Shown here: in pieces, positions 27,473 through 37,169 of the stretch
Numbering within the stretch: the stretch's first letter is position 1
Layout of the letters: each line of letters starts with the position of its first letter
From: Streptomyces koelreuteriae
GTDB lineage: Bacteria; Actinomycetota; Actinomycetes; Streptomycetales; Streptomycetaceae
Direction of reading: 5' to 3'
DNA: 64,000 nt
Assembly: GCF_018604545.1 (NCBI RefSeq)
Contig: NZ_CP075896.1
Location: 1,922,001 to 1,986,000, forward strand
Program-made: the position numbers and the translations under genes
Notes under the pieces: model-generated
The model's database searches: none
What the model was told of the DNA's origin: nothing
What the model saw: only the letters and a program-made list of their open reading frames with translations

Positions 27473-28417
27473 GTGAGTACGTGCACGAGCGTCTCCCGGG
27501 ACTTCGACGAGCCCGTTTCGGCAACCGCCGCCACCGCGAGGACCTGGCTGTTGCTGGAACAGCCCGGTCCGTGGGGTGCCAAGGCGCTCACCTCGAGCCA
27601 CCTGGACCCCGCATTGGGCCGTGCCCTGGAGGCGGCCGCGAAGGACACAGGGGTACGGATCGTGCTGATCCGCCGCCCCGGGCGCCACGCGGACCGCCGT
27701 ATGCCCGCCTCGCGCCGGGTGTACGCGGCCCACACCGTGCCGGGAAACGTGTGGCTGCACGAAGCTACGACCTCGGAGCCCGAGCGGCTGCTCGATCTCG
27801 ACTTCGCCGCGCTCGGCCGGGGCGAGCACCACACGTTCGAGGCGGTGCTCGGCGGCCGGCCCCACGACGGTGATCCGCTCGCCCTCGTCTGCACCAACGG
27901 CAAGCGGGACCGCTGCTGCGCCCTCCTGGGCCGGCCCCTCGCGGCCGAACTCGCCACGTCGGGCGTCGAGGGCGTCTGGGAGGTCACTCATCTGGGTGGT
28001 CACCGCTTCTCCCCGACCGTGCTCGTGCTGCCGTACGGATACGCGTACGGCCGGGCCGAGGCCCACACCCTCAAGGAGGTCCTGCACGGCGCCGGGGAGG
28101 GGCGGATCGTCGTGGAGGGCTGCCGGGGCCGCTCGGCCTGGGAACGGCCCGGTCAGGCGGCCGAGCTCGCCGTGCGTACCCGGACCGGCGAGTACGCCGC
28201 GGAGGCGCTGAGCGTCGTACGGACGTCGGGCGCGGCCCCGCGCTGGGAGGTGACCGTCGCCCACACCGACGGGCGCCGCTGGCAGGTCGAGGTGGCCCAG
28301 GGTGCGGCCCTGCCGCCCCGCCCGGAGAGCTGCGGGGCGTCCGTCCTCGGTTCGCCCGCGCGGATGGACGTCGTGGCGGTGCGCGAGCTGAGGATGACGA
28401 CGGCACTGGCGAGCTGA
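27473..28417 (+). CDS. Sucrase/ferredoxin-like family protein
   Basis: 314-aa cytoplasmic protein of the Suc_Fer-like family (thioredoxin-like ferredoxin fold). The cysteine motif VCTNGKRDRCCALLGRPLA (about residues 140-160) and the HLGGHRFSPTVLVLPYG block (about 170-190) are the family signature and may hold a [2Fe-2S] cluster. Another Cys lies near residue 215 (EGCRGRSAW). The iron box directly on its promoter indicates induction under iron limitation, so a role in iron release or siderophore reduction is plausible but unproven. No Shine-Dalgarno; probably a leaderless mRNA starting at the GTG. Confidence 0.87.
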   Translation: MSTCTSVSRDFDEPVSATAATARTWLLLEQPGPWGAKALTSSHLDPALGRALEAAAKDTGVRIVLIRRPGRHADRRMPASRRVYAAHTVPGNVWLHEATTSEPERLLDLDFAALGRGEHHTFEAVLGGRPHDGDPLALVCTNGKRDRCCALLGRPLAAELATSGVEGVWEVTHLGGHRFSPTVLVLPYGYAYGRAEAHTLKEVLHGAGEGRIVVEGCRGRSAWERPGQAAELAVRTRTGEYAAEALSVVRTSGAAPRWEVTVAHTDGRRWQVEVAQGAALPPRPESCGASVLGSPARMDVVAVRELRMTTALAS

Positions 28418-28518
28418 CCGGTCGGCGCCATGGCGCCTCCGCCCCCGTCAACCATTGATGCCGCCTTCGCCCGGCGTCGTCTTCGCAAGCATTGATCAAG
28501 AGATCCACGCCACACCCG

Positions 28519-28548
28519 TTACGGCAGGTAGCCGGCCGCACGTACCGT
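28519..28548 (+). promoter_or_regulatory. Promoter of the CitA-type two-component operon
   Basis: -35 ttacgg (28519-28524), 18-nt spacer, -10 taccgt (28543-28548), 7 nt before the ATG at 28556. No ribosome binding site lies in between, so the transcript is probably leaderless. Confidence 0.6.
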
Positions 28549-28555
28549 CTTGGGT

Positions 28556-30226
28556 ATGAGCCCCACTCCCCCCGCACGCCGCCTGCGCCTCGGCCTCCCG
28601 CGGCGGGTGTTCTCGCAGGTGCTGCTGATGCAGGTGGCGATCGCCGCGGGAGTCGCGGTCCTCGCGACCGGGCTGTTCCTCGCGCCGCTGAGCAACCAGC
28701 TGGACGACCAGGCGATGCGCCGCGCGCTCGCGATCGCGCAGACGACGGCCCAGCAGCCGGATCTCGCTCAGGACCTGAGGGACACCCCGCCCTCTCCGAA
28801 CGGTCCGGTGCAGCGGGAGGCGGAGCGGATCCGCAAGGCCACCCAGGCCGAGTACATCGTGGTGATGGACTGGCGCGGGGTGCGCTGGTCGCACACCGAC
28901 AAGAAGCAGATCGGCGGCATCGTCTCGACCGACCCCGGCCAGGCCCTGGCCGGCAAGGAGGTCATGGAGATCGACAGCGGCACCCTGGGCCGCTCCGCCC
29001 GGGGCAAGGTGCCGCTGCGCGACAGCGACGGCTCCGTCGTCGGTGCCGTCTCGGTCGGCATCGCCTACGACAGCGTCCGGGCCCGGCTGATCCACGCGAT
29101 CCCGGGGCTGTTCGCGTACGCCGGCGGCGCCTTGGCCGTCGGTGCGCTGGCCGCGTGGCTCATCTCCCGGCGGGTCCACCGGCAGACCCGGGACCTGGCC
29201 TTCTCCGACATCGCGGCGCTCCTGTCGGAGCGCGAGGCGATGCTGCACGGCATCAGGGAGGGCGTCGTCGCCCTGGACCGCACCGGCCGCATCCGTCTCC
29301 TCAACGACGAGGCGCAGCGCCTGCTGAGCATCGACGACGCGGCGGTGGGCAGCTCCCCCGACGAGGCGCTGGGCGCGGGCCGCACGGCCGATGTGCTGGC
29401 CGGGCGCGTGACCGGCACGGACCTGCTCACCGTGCGCGGTCAGCGGGTGCTGGTCGCCAACCGCATGCCCACCGACGACGGCGGCGCGGTGGCCACCCTG
29501 CGCGACCGCACCGAGCTGGAGCAGCTGGGCCGCGAACTCGACTCCACCCGTGGTCTGATCGACGCCCTGCGCGCCCAGGACCACGAACACGCCAACCGTA
29601 TGCACACGCTCCTGGGGCTGCTGGAACTCGAGATGTACGACGACGCCGTCGAGTTCGTCGGCGAAGTGGTCGGCGACCACCGGGCCACCGCGGAGCAGGT
29701 CACCGAGCGGATCGAGGACCCGCTGCTCGCCGCCCTGCTCGTAGGCAAGGCGACCGTCGCCGCCGAGCGGGGCGTCGCCCTGGGGGTCTCGGACCGGACC
29801 CGGCTGCCCGACCGGCTGATCGACCCCCAGGGGCTCGTGACCGTCGTCGGCAACCTGGTGGACAACGCCCTCGACGCCGTGGCGGGCAAGCCGCACGCGC
29901 GCGTGGAGGTCGAACTGCGCGCCGAGGGGCGTACGGCGATCCTCCGGGTGCGTGACACGGGCCCGGGAATCCCGCCGGAGCAGCGTGAGTTGATCTTCAC
30001 CGCGGGATGGTCCACGAAGAAGCCGCCGGCCCACCGCGAGCGGGGCATCGGCCTCTCCCTGGTGCGCAGGCTCGCCGAACGGCAGGGGGGCAGCGCGACC
30101 GTCGACGAGGCCTACGGCGGGGGCGCGGAGTTCACCGTCGTCCTGCCCGATGCCCTCACCGAGCCGGGCCCCGAACCGGCCCTGACCGCGCCGTCAGCTC
30201 CGCAGACCGCCAAGAAGGAGTCCTGA
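28556..30226 (+). CDS. Sensor histidine kinase (CitA/DcuS type)
   Basis: 556-aa membrane kinase. A transmembrane helix at ~20-42 (VLLMQVAIAAGVAVLATGLF) and another at ~180-203 flank an extracytoplasmic PAS-like sensor of ~140 residues with the typical WRGVRWSHTDKKQIGG motif. A cytoplasmic PAS follows (~215-320). The phosphoacceptor His lies in AQDHEHANRMHTLLGLLEL (about 345). N box NLVDNALDAV, G1 DTGPGIP and G2 GIGLSL are intact. Family members sense C4-dicarboxylates or citrate. Its stop overlaps the regulator start (TGATG). Confidence 0.93.
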   Translation: MSPTPPARRLRLGLPRRVFSQVLLMQVAIAAGVAVLATGLFLAPLSNQLDDQAMRRALAIAQTTAQQPDLAQDLRDTPPSPNGPVQREAERIRKATQAEYIVVMDWRGVRWSHTDKKQIGGIVSTDPGQALAGKEVMEIDSGTLGRSARGKVPLRDSDGSVVGAVSVGIAYDSVRARLIHAIPGLFAYAGGALAVGALAAWLISRRVHRQTRDLAFSDIAALLSEREAMLHGIREGVVALDRTGRIRLLNDEAQRLLSIDDAAVGSSPDEALGAGRTADVLAGRVTGTDLLTVRGQRVLVANRMPTDDGGAVATLRDRTELEQLGRELDSTRGLIDALRAQDHEHANRMHTLLGLLELEMYDDAVEFVGEVVGDHRATAEQVTERIEDPLLAALLVGKATVAAERGVALGVSDRTRLPDRLIDPQGLVTVVGNLVDNALDAVAGKPHARVEVELRAEGRTAILRVRDTGPGIPPEQRELIFTAGWSTKKPPAHRERGIGLSLVRRLAERQGGSATVDEAYGGGAEFTVVLPDALTEPGPEPALTAPSAPQTAKKES

Positions 30227-30906
30227 TGATCGAGGTCCTGGTCGTGGACGACGACACCAGAGTCGCGCGGGTCAACGCCGCCTACGTCGAGAAGGTGCCG
30301 GGCTTCCATGTCGCCGGCGAGGCCCACAGCGCGGCCGAGGCGCTGCTCCAGCTGGAGGCGCTGCCCCGGCTGGACCTGGTGCTCCTGGACCACTACCTGC
30401 CCGACGAGACGGGGCTGGCGGTCGTCCAGGAGATGCGGCGGCGCGGCCACCAGACCGACGTGATCATGGTGACGGCCGCCCGGGACGTGTCCACCGTGCA
30501 GGCGGCGATGCGGCAGGGCGCGCTGCAGTACCTGGTCAAGCCGTTCGCCTTCGCCGGCCTGCGCGCCAAGCTGGAGGCGTACGCGGAGCTGCGCCGCACC
30601 CTCGACGGCGGCGGGGAGGCCGAACAGGCCGAGGTGGACCGTATCTTCGGGGCGCTGTCGACCCCGTCGGAGCCCGATCTGCCCAAGGGGCACTCCCCCA
30701 CCACGGCGGAGTTGGTCCGTCAGTCCCTGATGCACGCGGACGGGCCCCTGTCCGCCCAGGAGATCGCCGATCGCACCGGGGTGAGCCGTCAGACCGCCCA
30801 GCGCTATCTGAAGCTCCTGGAGCGCACGGGACGGGCCAGGCTGACCCTCAAGTACGGGGACGCGGGCCGCCCGGAACACCGTTACGTGTGGGCGACCCGC
30901 GCCTAG
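30226..30906 (+). CDS. Response regulator (CitB/DcuR type)
   Basis: 226-aa partner of the upstream kinase. The receiver domain (1-120) has the acidic pair at positions 8-10, phospho-acceptor Asp55 in LVLLDHYLPDE, and Lys105 in YLVKPF. The C-terminal helix-turn-helix (~165-222, SAQEIADRTGVSRQTAQRYLKLLE) binds DNA. Expected to activate transport genes for carboxylic acids; the convergent symporter operon next door is the obvious candidate. One-base start/stop overlap with the kinase gene. Confidence 0.94.
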   Translation: MIEVLVVDDDTRVARVNAAYVEKVPGFHVAGEAHSAAEALLQLEALPRLDLVLLDHYLPDETGLAVVQEMRRRGHQTDVIMVTAARDVSTVQAAMRQGALQYLVKPFAFAGLRAKLEAYAELRRTLDGGGEAEQAEVDRIFGALSTPSEPDLPKGHSPTTAELVRQSLMHADGPLSAQEIADRTGVSRQTAQRYLKLLERTGRARLTLKYGDAGRPEHRYVWATRA

Positions 30907-30937
30907 CCGACAACGGCCTCGCGGGAAGGCGGCTGTC

Positions 30938-32530
30938 CTACGCCGCTCCCGCCCCGGTCAGCGACCGCACCTCGGTCTCCGCGTGCTTGGCCTCGTCCGG
31001 TACGTCCGCCGAGGTGACCGTGCCCAGCCAGCCCGCGAGGAAGCCCAGCGGGATCGAGACCAGGCCCGGGTTCTGCAGTGGGAAGTACTGGAGGTCGATG
31101 CCCGGGAACAGCGAGTCCGGGCTGCCGGAGACCACGGGTGACAGCACGACGAGCACGACGGCCGGCACGAGACCGCCGTAGACGGCCCATACGGCGCCGC
31201 GTGTCGTGAAGCCGCGCCAGAACAGGGAGTAGAGCAGCACCGGGAGGTTCGCCGACGCGGCGACGGCGAAGGCGAGACCGACCAGGAACGCCACGTTGAG
31301 GTCCTGCGCCAGCAGACCGAGCGCGATCGCCACCACGCCCACTCCGACGGCCGCGACACGGGCCACCGCGACCTCGCTGCGCGGCTTGCCGCCACGGCGC
31401 CGCAGGGACGCGTACAGGTCGTGGGCCACCGAGGCCGAGGACGCGAGCGTGATCCCGGCGACCACGGCGAGGATGGTGGCGAACGCGACCGCGGCGACGA
31501 TCGCGAAGAGCACCGTGCCGCCCGTGGATCCGGCACCGCCGCCCAGATCGAGCGCCAGCAGCGGAACCGCCGTGTTCCCGGACGCGTTCGACCCGCGGAC
31601 GGCGTCCGGCCCCACGATGGCGGCGGCGCCGAAGCCGAGCACGATCGTCATCAGGTAGAAGCCGCCGATGAGTCCGACGGCCCAGACGACCGAGCGGCGT
31701 GCGGCGCGCGCGGTGGGCACCGTGTAGAAGCGGGACAGGATGTGCGGCAGCCCGGCCGTGCCCAGCACGAGGGCCAGTCCCAGGCTGATGAAGTCGAAGC
31801 GAGCGGTCCAGTCCCCGCCGTACTTCAGGCCTGGCGCCAGGAACTCCGCCCCGTGACCGCTGCGCTCGGCCGCCGTGAGCAGCAGCCGGTCCAGATCGCC
31901 GTGGAAGCGCATCAGGACGAGCACGGTCAGCAGGACGGTGCCGCCGAGCAGCAGAACCGCCTTGACGATCTGGATCCATGTGGTCGCCCGCATCCCTCCC
32001 AACGACACATAGATCACCATGAGCGCCCCGACACCGATGACGGTCCAGGACCGCGCCGCCTCGCTCGTACCTCCCAGCAGCAGCGCCACCAGGCTGCCGG
32101 CGCCGACCATCTGCGCCACCAGATACAGAACGGACACGGTGACCGAGGAGGTTCCCGCCGCGATCCGTACCGGCCGCTCCCTCATCCGGGCCGCCACGAC
32201 GTCGGCGAGCGTGAACCGGCCGCAGTTGCGGACCAGTTCGGCGACGAGGAACAGCACCACGAGCCAGGCCACGAGGAACCCGACGACATAGAGCAGCCCG
32301 TCGTAGCCGAACAGCGCGATCAGCCCGGTGACGCCCAGGAAGGAGGCCGCCGACATGTAGTCACCGGCGAGGGCAAAACCATTCTCCATGGGTGAGAAGA
32401 GCCGCCCGCCCGCGTAGAACTCCTCCGCCGAGCCACGCCGTTTACGGCTCACCCAGGTCGTGATCGCCAGCGTGACGGCGACGAACGCGCTGAACAGCAG
32501 CAGCGCCAGGGTCTGGTGCTCCCCGGTCAC
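30938..32530 (-). CDS. Sodium:solute symporter, cation/acetate (ActP-like)
   Basis: 530-aa membrane protein with about 13 helices. The N-terminal EEFYAGGRLFSPMENGFALAGDYMSAASFLGVTGL is the classic ActP/SSS signature, and the LGTAGLPHILSRFYTVP segment is also conserved. Likely takes up acetate or other short monocarboxylates with Na+ or H+. The GTG start at 32530 overlaps the stop of the DUF485 gene (GTGA), a pairing seen for yjcH-actP. Nearby citrate synthases and the CitA-type system fit carboxylate use. Confidence 0.92.
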   Translation of the reverse strand: MTGEHQTLALLLFSAFVAVTLAITTWVSRKRRGSAEEFYAGGRLFSPMENGFALAGDYMSAASFLGVTGLIALFGYDGLLYVVGFLVAWLVVLFLVAELVRNCGRFTLADVVAARMRERPVRIAAGTSSVTVSVLYLVAQMVGAGSLVALLLGGTSEAARSWTVIGVGALMVIYVSLGGMRATTWIQIVKAVLLLGGTVLLTVLVLMRFHGDLDRLLLTAAERSGHGAEFLAPGLKYGGDWTARFDFISLGLALVLGTAGLPHILSRFYTVPTARAARRSVVWAVGLIGGFYLMTIVLGFGAAAIVGPDAVRGSNASGNTAVPLLALDLGGGAGSTGGTVLFAIVAAVAFATILAVVAGITLASSASVAHDLYASLRRRGGKPRSEVAVARVAAVGVGVVAIALGLLAQDLNVAFLVGLAFAVAASANLPVLLYSLFWRGFTTRGAVWAVYGGLVPAVVLVVLSPVVSGSPDSLFPGIDLQYFPLQNPGLVSIPLGFLAGWLGTVTSADVPDEAKHAETEVRSLTGAGAA

Positions 32531-33087
32531 GAGACACCGCCGTTCGCGCCGCGCGTCAGTTCCTGTGTATCCCAGCGCAGTTCGAGCGCGGCCCGGTCCC
32601 TGCGCAGCCGCGCGTGCCGGGCGTATGCCCAGGTGAGCAGGAAGGTGGTCAGGAACTGCCCGAGTCCCACGGCCATCGCCACGTTCACCGCTCCCGCCAC
32701 GGGCCGGGCCATCAGCTCCGGCGCGGTCGTGGCGGCCACGACATAGCCCACGTACCAGGCGAAGAAGGCCGCGAAGGCCGGCACCACGAACCTGCGGTAC
32801 CGCCGCCGCACCTCCTGAAAGGCGGCGCTGCGCTGCACCTCCAGGTACACCTCGGCCGGCGCGGCCCCGCTCTCGCCCTCCCGTCGCGCCGACGGCACCA
32901 CCGCCGGAGCGGGCTCCCCGGCACCGGCCGATTCGCCCCAGCCGGAGGCGAGGGCGTCGTACCAGGGGTCGTCGTACCTGAGGTGCCCGGCCTGCTCGAC
33001 CGGGTCCGGGTCATGAGCGTCGAGAGTCTCGACCCAGCTGTCCTGCCCCGCCCCGCTGTCACGGGGACGGTCCTTGCTTGGCTGCAT
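32527..33087 (-). CDS. DUF485 membrane protein (YjcH-like)
   Basis: 186-aa partner of acetate permeases. The first ~85 residues are hydrophilic and acidic, an extension not present in short YjcH proteins. The DUF485 core (~90-170) has two transmembrane helices (RFVVPAFAAFFAWYVGYVVAAT and VAMAVGLGQFLTTFLLTWAYA). Role unknown; always next to ActP-type symporters. The ATG at 33087 lacks a Shine-Dalgarno sequence and may be leaderless, with -10-like catcct just upstream. Confidence 0.87.
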   Translation of the reverse strand: MQPSKDRPRDSGAGQDSWVETLDAHDPDPVEQAGHLRYDDPWYDALASGWGESAGAGEPAPAVVPSARREGESGAAPAEVYLEVQRSAAFQEVRRRYRRFVVPAFAAFFAWYVGYVVAATTAPELMARPVAGAVNVAMAVGLGQFLTTFLLTWAYARHARLRRDRAALELRWDTQELTRGANGGVS

Positions 33088-33244
33088 GCCCAAGGATGGA
33101 CAGAACGGGAAGATCCCCGACTCTTCTTCCCCTCCCGCTTCACCCCTTCAGGTGACTCAACCCGCTGGTGGCCGCACCAGACCCTGCCTCTTGGCGTAAC
33201 GCACCGCCCGGGCAGGGCCCTTGGCCTCCGTCTCGGCCCAGCGG

Positions 33245-35368
<2,124 letters not shown>

Positions 35369-35808
35369 GCGGTTCGCTCCTCGCTGAATTTCAGATGGGG
35401 CCCTTGTGGGTAAGGGCGCGGCTTCAGTCACCGGTGAGAGGGTACCGAGGCCTGGTAGAGCCGTTGTAACGCCACCCTCGTCAGAGACTCAGACTAGTCC
35501 AGGCTCGCATGTGTGTTCGATCCCTCGATGGAGTGAAGTACACATCACGTTCCCTTCCAGGCATGAACCATTTAGGCTCCGGGCACGTCCTCATGAACAA
35601 CCGGCAACCCAGCCGGGAGGACCGACCACCGATACAACGCGAAGCCCCGTAAGCACATAGACACGCAATACGGCACATTCGCCGCCAACCGGCAGCAGAC
35701 AGCCGCCTCGCAAGATTTTTTCGAGGAAAAGCCACGAGCGGGAACGTTTTATGGCTGGTTGGATGTTGACCCTGGTACGACAGCTCGTCGAGCTAGAGAA
35801 GAGGCGAC
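35369..35808. other. Intergenic region between parE and the DUF7455 gene
   Basis: About 440 bp without a gene. It holds a LexA-like 16-mer (tcgcatgtgtgttcga, 35505-35520) and a minus-strand -10-like TAGTCT at 35491-35496, both plausible for parE. Near 35711-35760 is an unusually AT-rich patch (agattttttcgagg, then gaacgttttatgg) before the DUF7455 gene. Confidence 0.45.
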
Positions 35809-36039
35809 GTGACTACTGTTCTGACCCCCGCGAGCCACCTGACGGCCGCTGATCGCTGCGACCGCTGCGGCGCCCAGGCGTACCTGCGCGTCGTGCTGCT
35901 CAGCGGCGGAGAACTGCTCTTCTGCGCCCACCACGGCCGCAAGTTCGAGCCGGAACTCAAGAAGATCGCCGCTGAGATACAGGACGAGACGGAGCGGCTC
36001 ACGACCGTTCCCGCGACCGCCTCCGAAGAAGAGCGCTGA
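35809..36039 (+). CDS. DUF7455 family small zinc-finger-like protein
   Basis: 76-aa conserved actinobacterial protein. Two cysteines in CDRCGAQAY (about 17-20) and a CAHHGRK motif (about 39-45) form a likely zinc ribbon. The rest is an acidic helix (LKKIAAEIQDETERL). GTG start after AGAGG. Highly conserved next to hrdB/parE in streptomycetes, function unknown. Bounded by a very strong terminator. Confidence 0.87.
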   Translation: MTTVLTPASHLTAADRCDRCGAQAYLRVVLLSGGELLFCAHHGRKFEPELKKIAAEIQDETERLTTVPATASEEER

Positions 36040-36082
36040 CACCTCGCGTCCGACGACGAGCCAGCACGGCACAGGCCGGTGA

Positions 36083-36121
36083 ACGGGCGGCTGCCTCTGA
36101 AGAGCAGAGGCAGCCGCCCGT
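36083..36121. terminator. Bidirectional terminator between DUF7455 and trypsin genes
   Basis: Perfect 17-bp stem (acgggcggctgcctctg / cagaggcagccgcccgt) with a 5-nt loop between convergent stops. One of the strongest hairpins in the window. Confidence 0.92.
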
Positions 36122-36184
36122 CCTCGTCCCCACAAGCCCGCCCAGGCTCCGCCGGACGCCCTCCGAGTCCCCTTCCGGGTCCTC

Positions 36185-37021
36185 TCACCCCCGTGACCAG
36201 CCGAGCGTCCGCATGATCTCGGACACACGCATGTACACCCCCGGACTGCCGGCCCGCCCGCAGCCGATCCCCCAGGACACCAGCCCGATCACCCGCCCCC
36301 GGGCCACCAGCGGCCCCCCGCTGTCTCCCTGGCAGGCGTCCCGGCCTCCCTCCCTCTCCCCCGCGCACAGCATGCTCTCCGCTTCGTACGTGCCGTCGGA
36401 TCCGCCCGGATAGGCGTCCTCGCACAGCTCGTCGGAGAACACACGCACACGCGCGGCGCGCAGACTGTTCGGGTACTCACCGGCGCCGGAGGTGTCGCCC
36501 CACCCGTACACCGTCGCAACACCGCCCACCGCGTACGCGGGATCACCGTCGGCCGCCATACCGATGACCGAGCCGACGGGCAGAGGTTCGGCCAGAGTGA
36601 GTACGGCGTAGTCCCCGAAGTTGCTGACACCGTCGTACGCCGGGTTCACCCAGGACCGCCGCACGGCGATCTCCCGGCCGCTGCGGTCCGAGACCAGGTC
36701 CGTGCGCCCTGCTATGACCTTGAGGTCACGTACGCGCTCCGGGGCCACGCCCAAGACCTCCTTGTCCAGGCAGTGGGCCGCGGTGAGCACCGTGCTGCGG
36801 CCGACGGCCACCCCGCCGCAGAACTGCCCCGCACGCGTACCTCCGAACCGGTCACGGCTGGACAGGGCGACCGTCCACGGGCTCTCGGACACATCGACGG
36901 GGAATCCGCCTATGACCACGCTGTCGGCGGCCACAGGGGCGCTGGAGGCCACTGATATGGCGGATGCCGCGGCCGCCAGGACCAGCGGTCGGGCCAGGGC
37001 CCGGGCAAGGCGACGACGCAT
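36185..37021 (-). CDS. Secreted trypsin-like serine protease (S1)
   Basis: 278-aa exported protease. Signal peptide in residues 1-33 (RRRLARALARPLVLAAAASA, cleavage near VAA/DS), then a short propeptide and mature start near VVIGGFPVDV. The catalytic triad is His in LTAAHCL, Asp in FGDYAVLTL and Ser in QGDSGGPLV. The Asp six residues before the catalytic Ser (DACQGDSGG) predicts cleavage after Arg/Lys. Six cysteines allow three disulfides. The ATG at 37021 follows GAGGAG by 5 nt; a GTG two codons upstream is too close to it. The leader carries a large palindrome. Confidence 0.92.
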   Translation of the reverse strand: MRRRLARALARPLVLAAAASAISVASSAPVAADSVVIGGFPVDVSESPWTVALSSRDRFGGTRAGQFCGGVAVGRSTVLTAAHCLDKEVLGVAPERVRDLKVIAGRTDLVSDRSGREIAVRRSWVNPAYDGVSNFGDYAVLTLAEPLPVGSVIGMAADGDPAYAVGGVATVYGWGDTSGAGEYPNSLRAARVRVFSDELCEDAYPGGSDGTYEAESMLCAGEREGGRDACQGDSGGPLVARGRVIGLVSWGIGCGRAGSPGVYMRVSEIMRTLGWSRG

Positions 37022-37031
37022 ACGCACTCCT

Positions 37032-37063
37032 CACTCCGTGGTGTTCACTGAACACCCAGAGTG
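37032..37063. promoter_or_regulatory. Palindrome in the leader of the trypsin gene
   Basis: Perfect inverted repeat ggtgttc-act-gaacacc (37040-37056) flanked by outer arms cactc (37032-37036) and gagtg (37059-37063). It lies just upstream of the ribosome binding site of the minus-strand trypsin gene; candidate operator or RNA hairpin. Confidence 0.6.
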
Positions 37064-37116
37064 ATTCACCCGGCGCCGCGCCGCACCCTCGGGATGACGC
37101 GGAGACAGGGCACGGC

Positions 37117-37150
37117 GAAGGCCCGGTCCCCCTGAGGGAACCGGGCCTTC
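37117..37150 (-). terminator. hrdB terminator
   Basis: Stem gaaggcccggt-ccc / gggaaccgggccttc with one bulged base and a 5-nt loop, 20 nt beyond the hrdB stop. Confidence 0.85.
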
Positions 37151-37169
37151 CGCGTCGTACGACCGGCGA

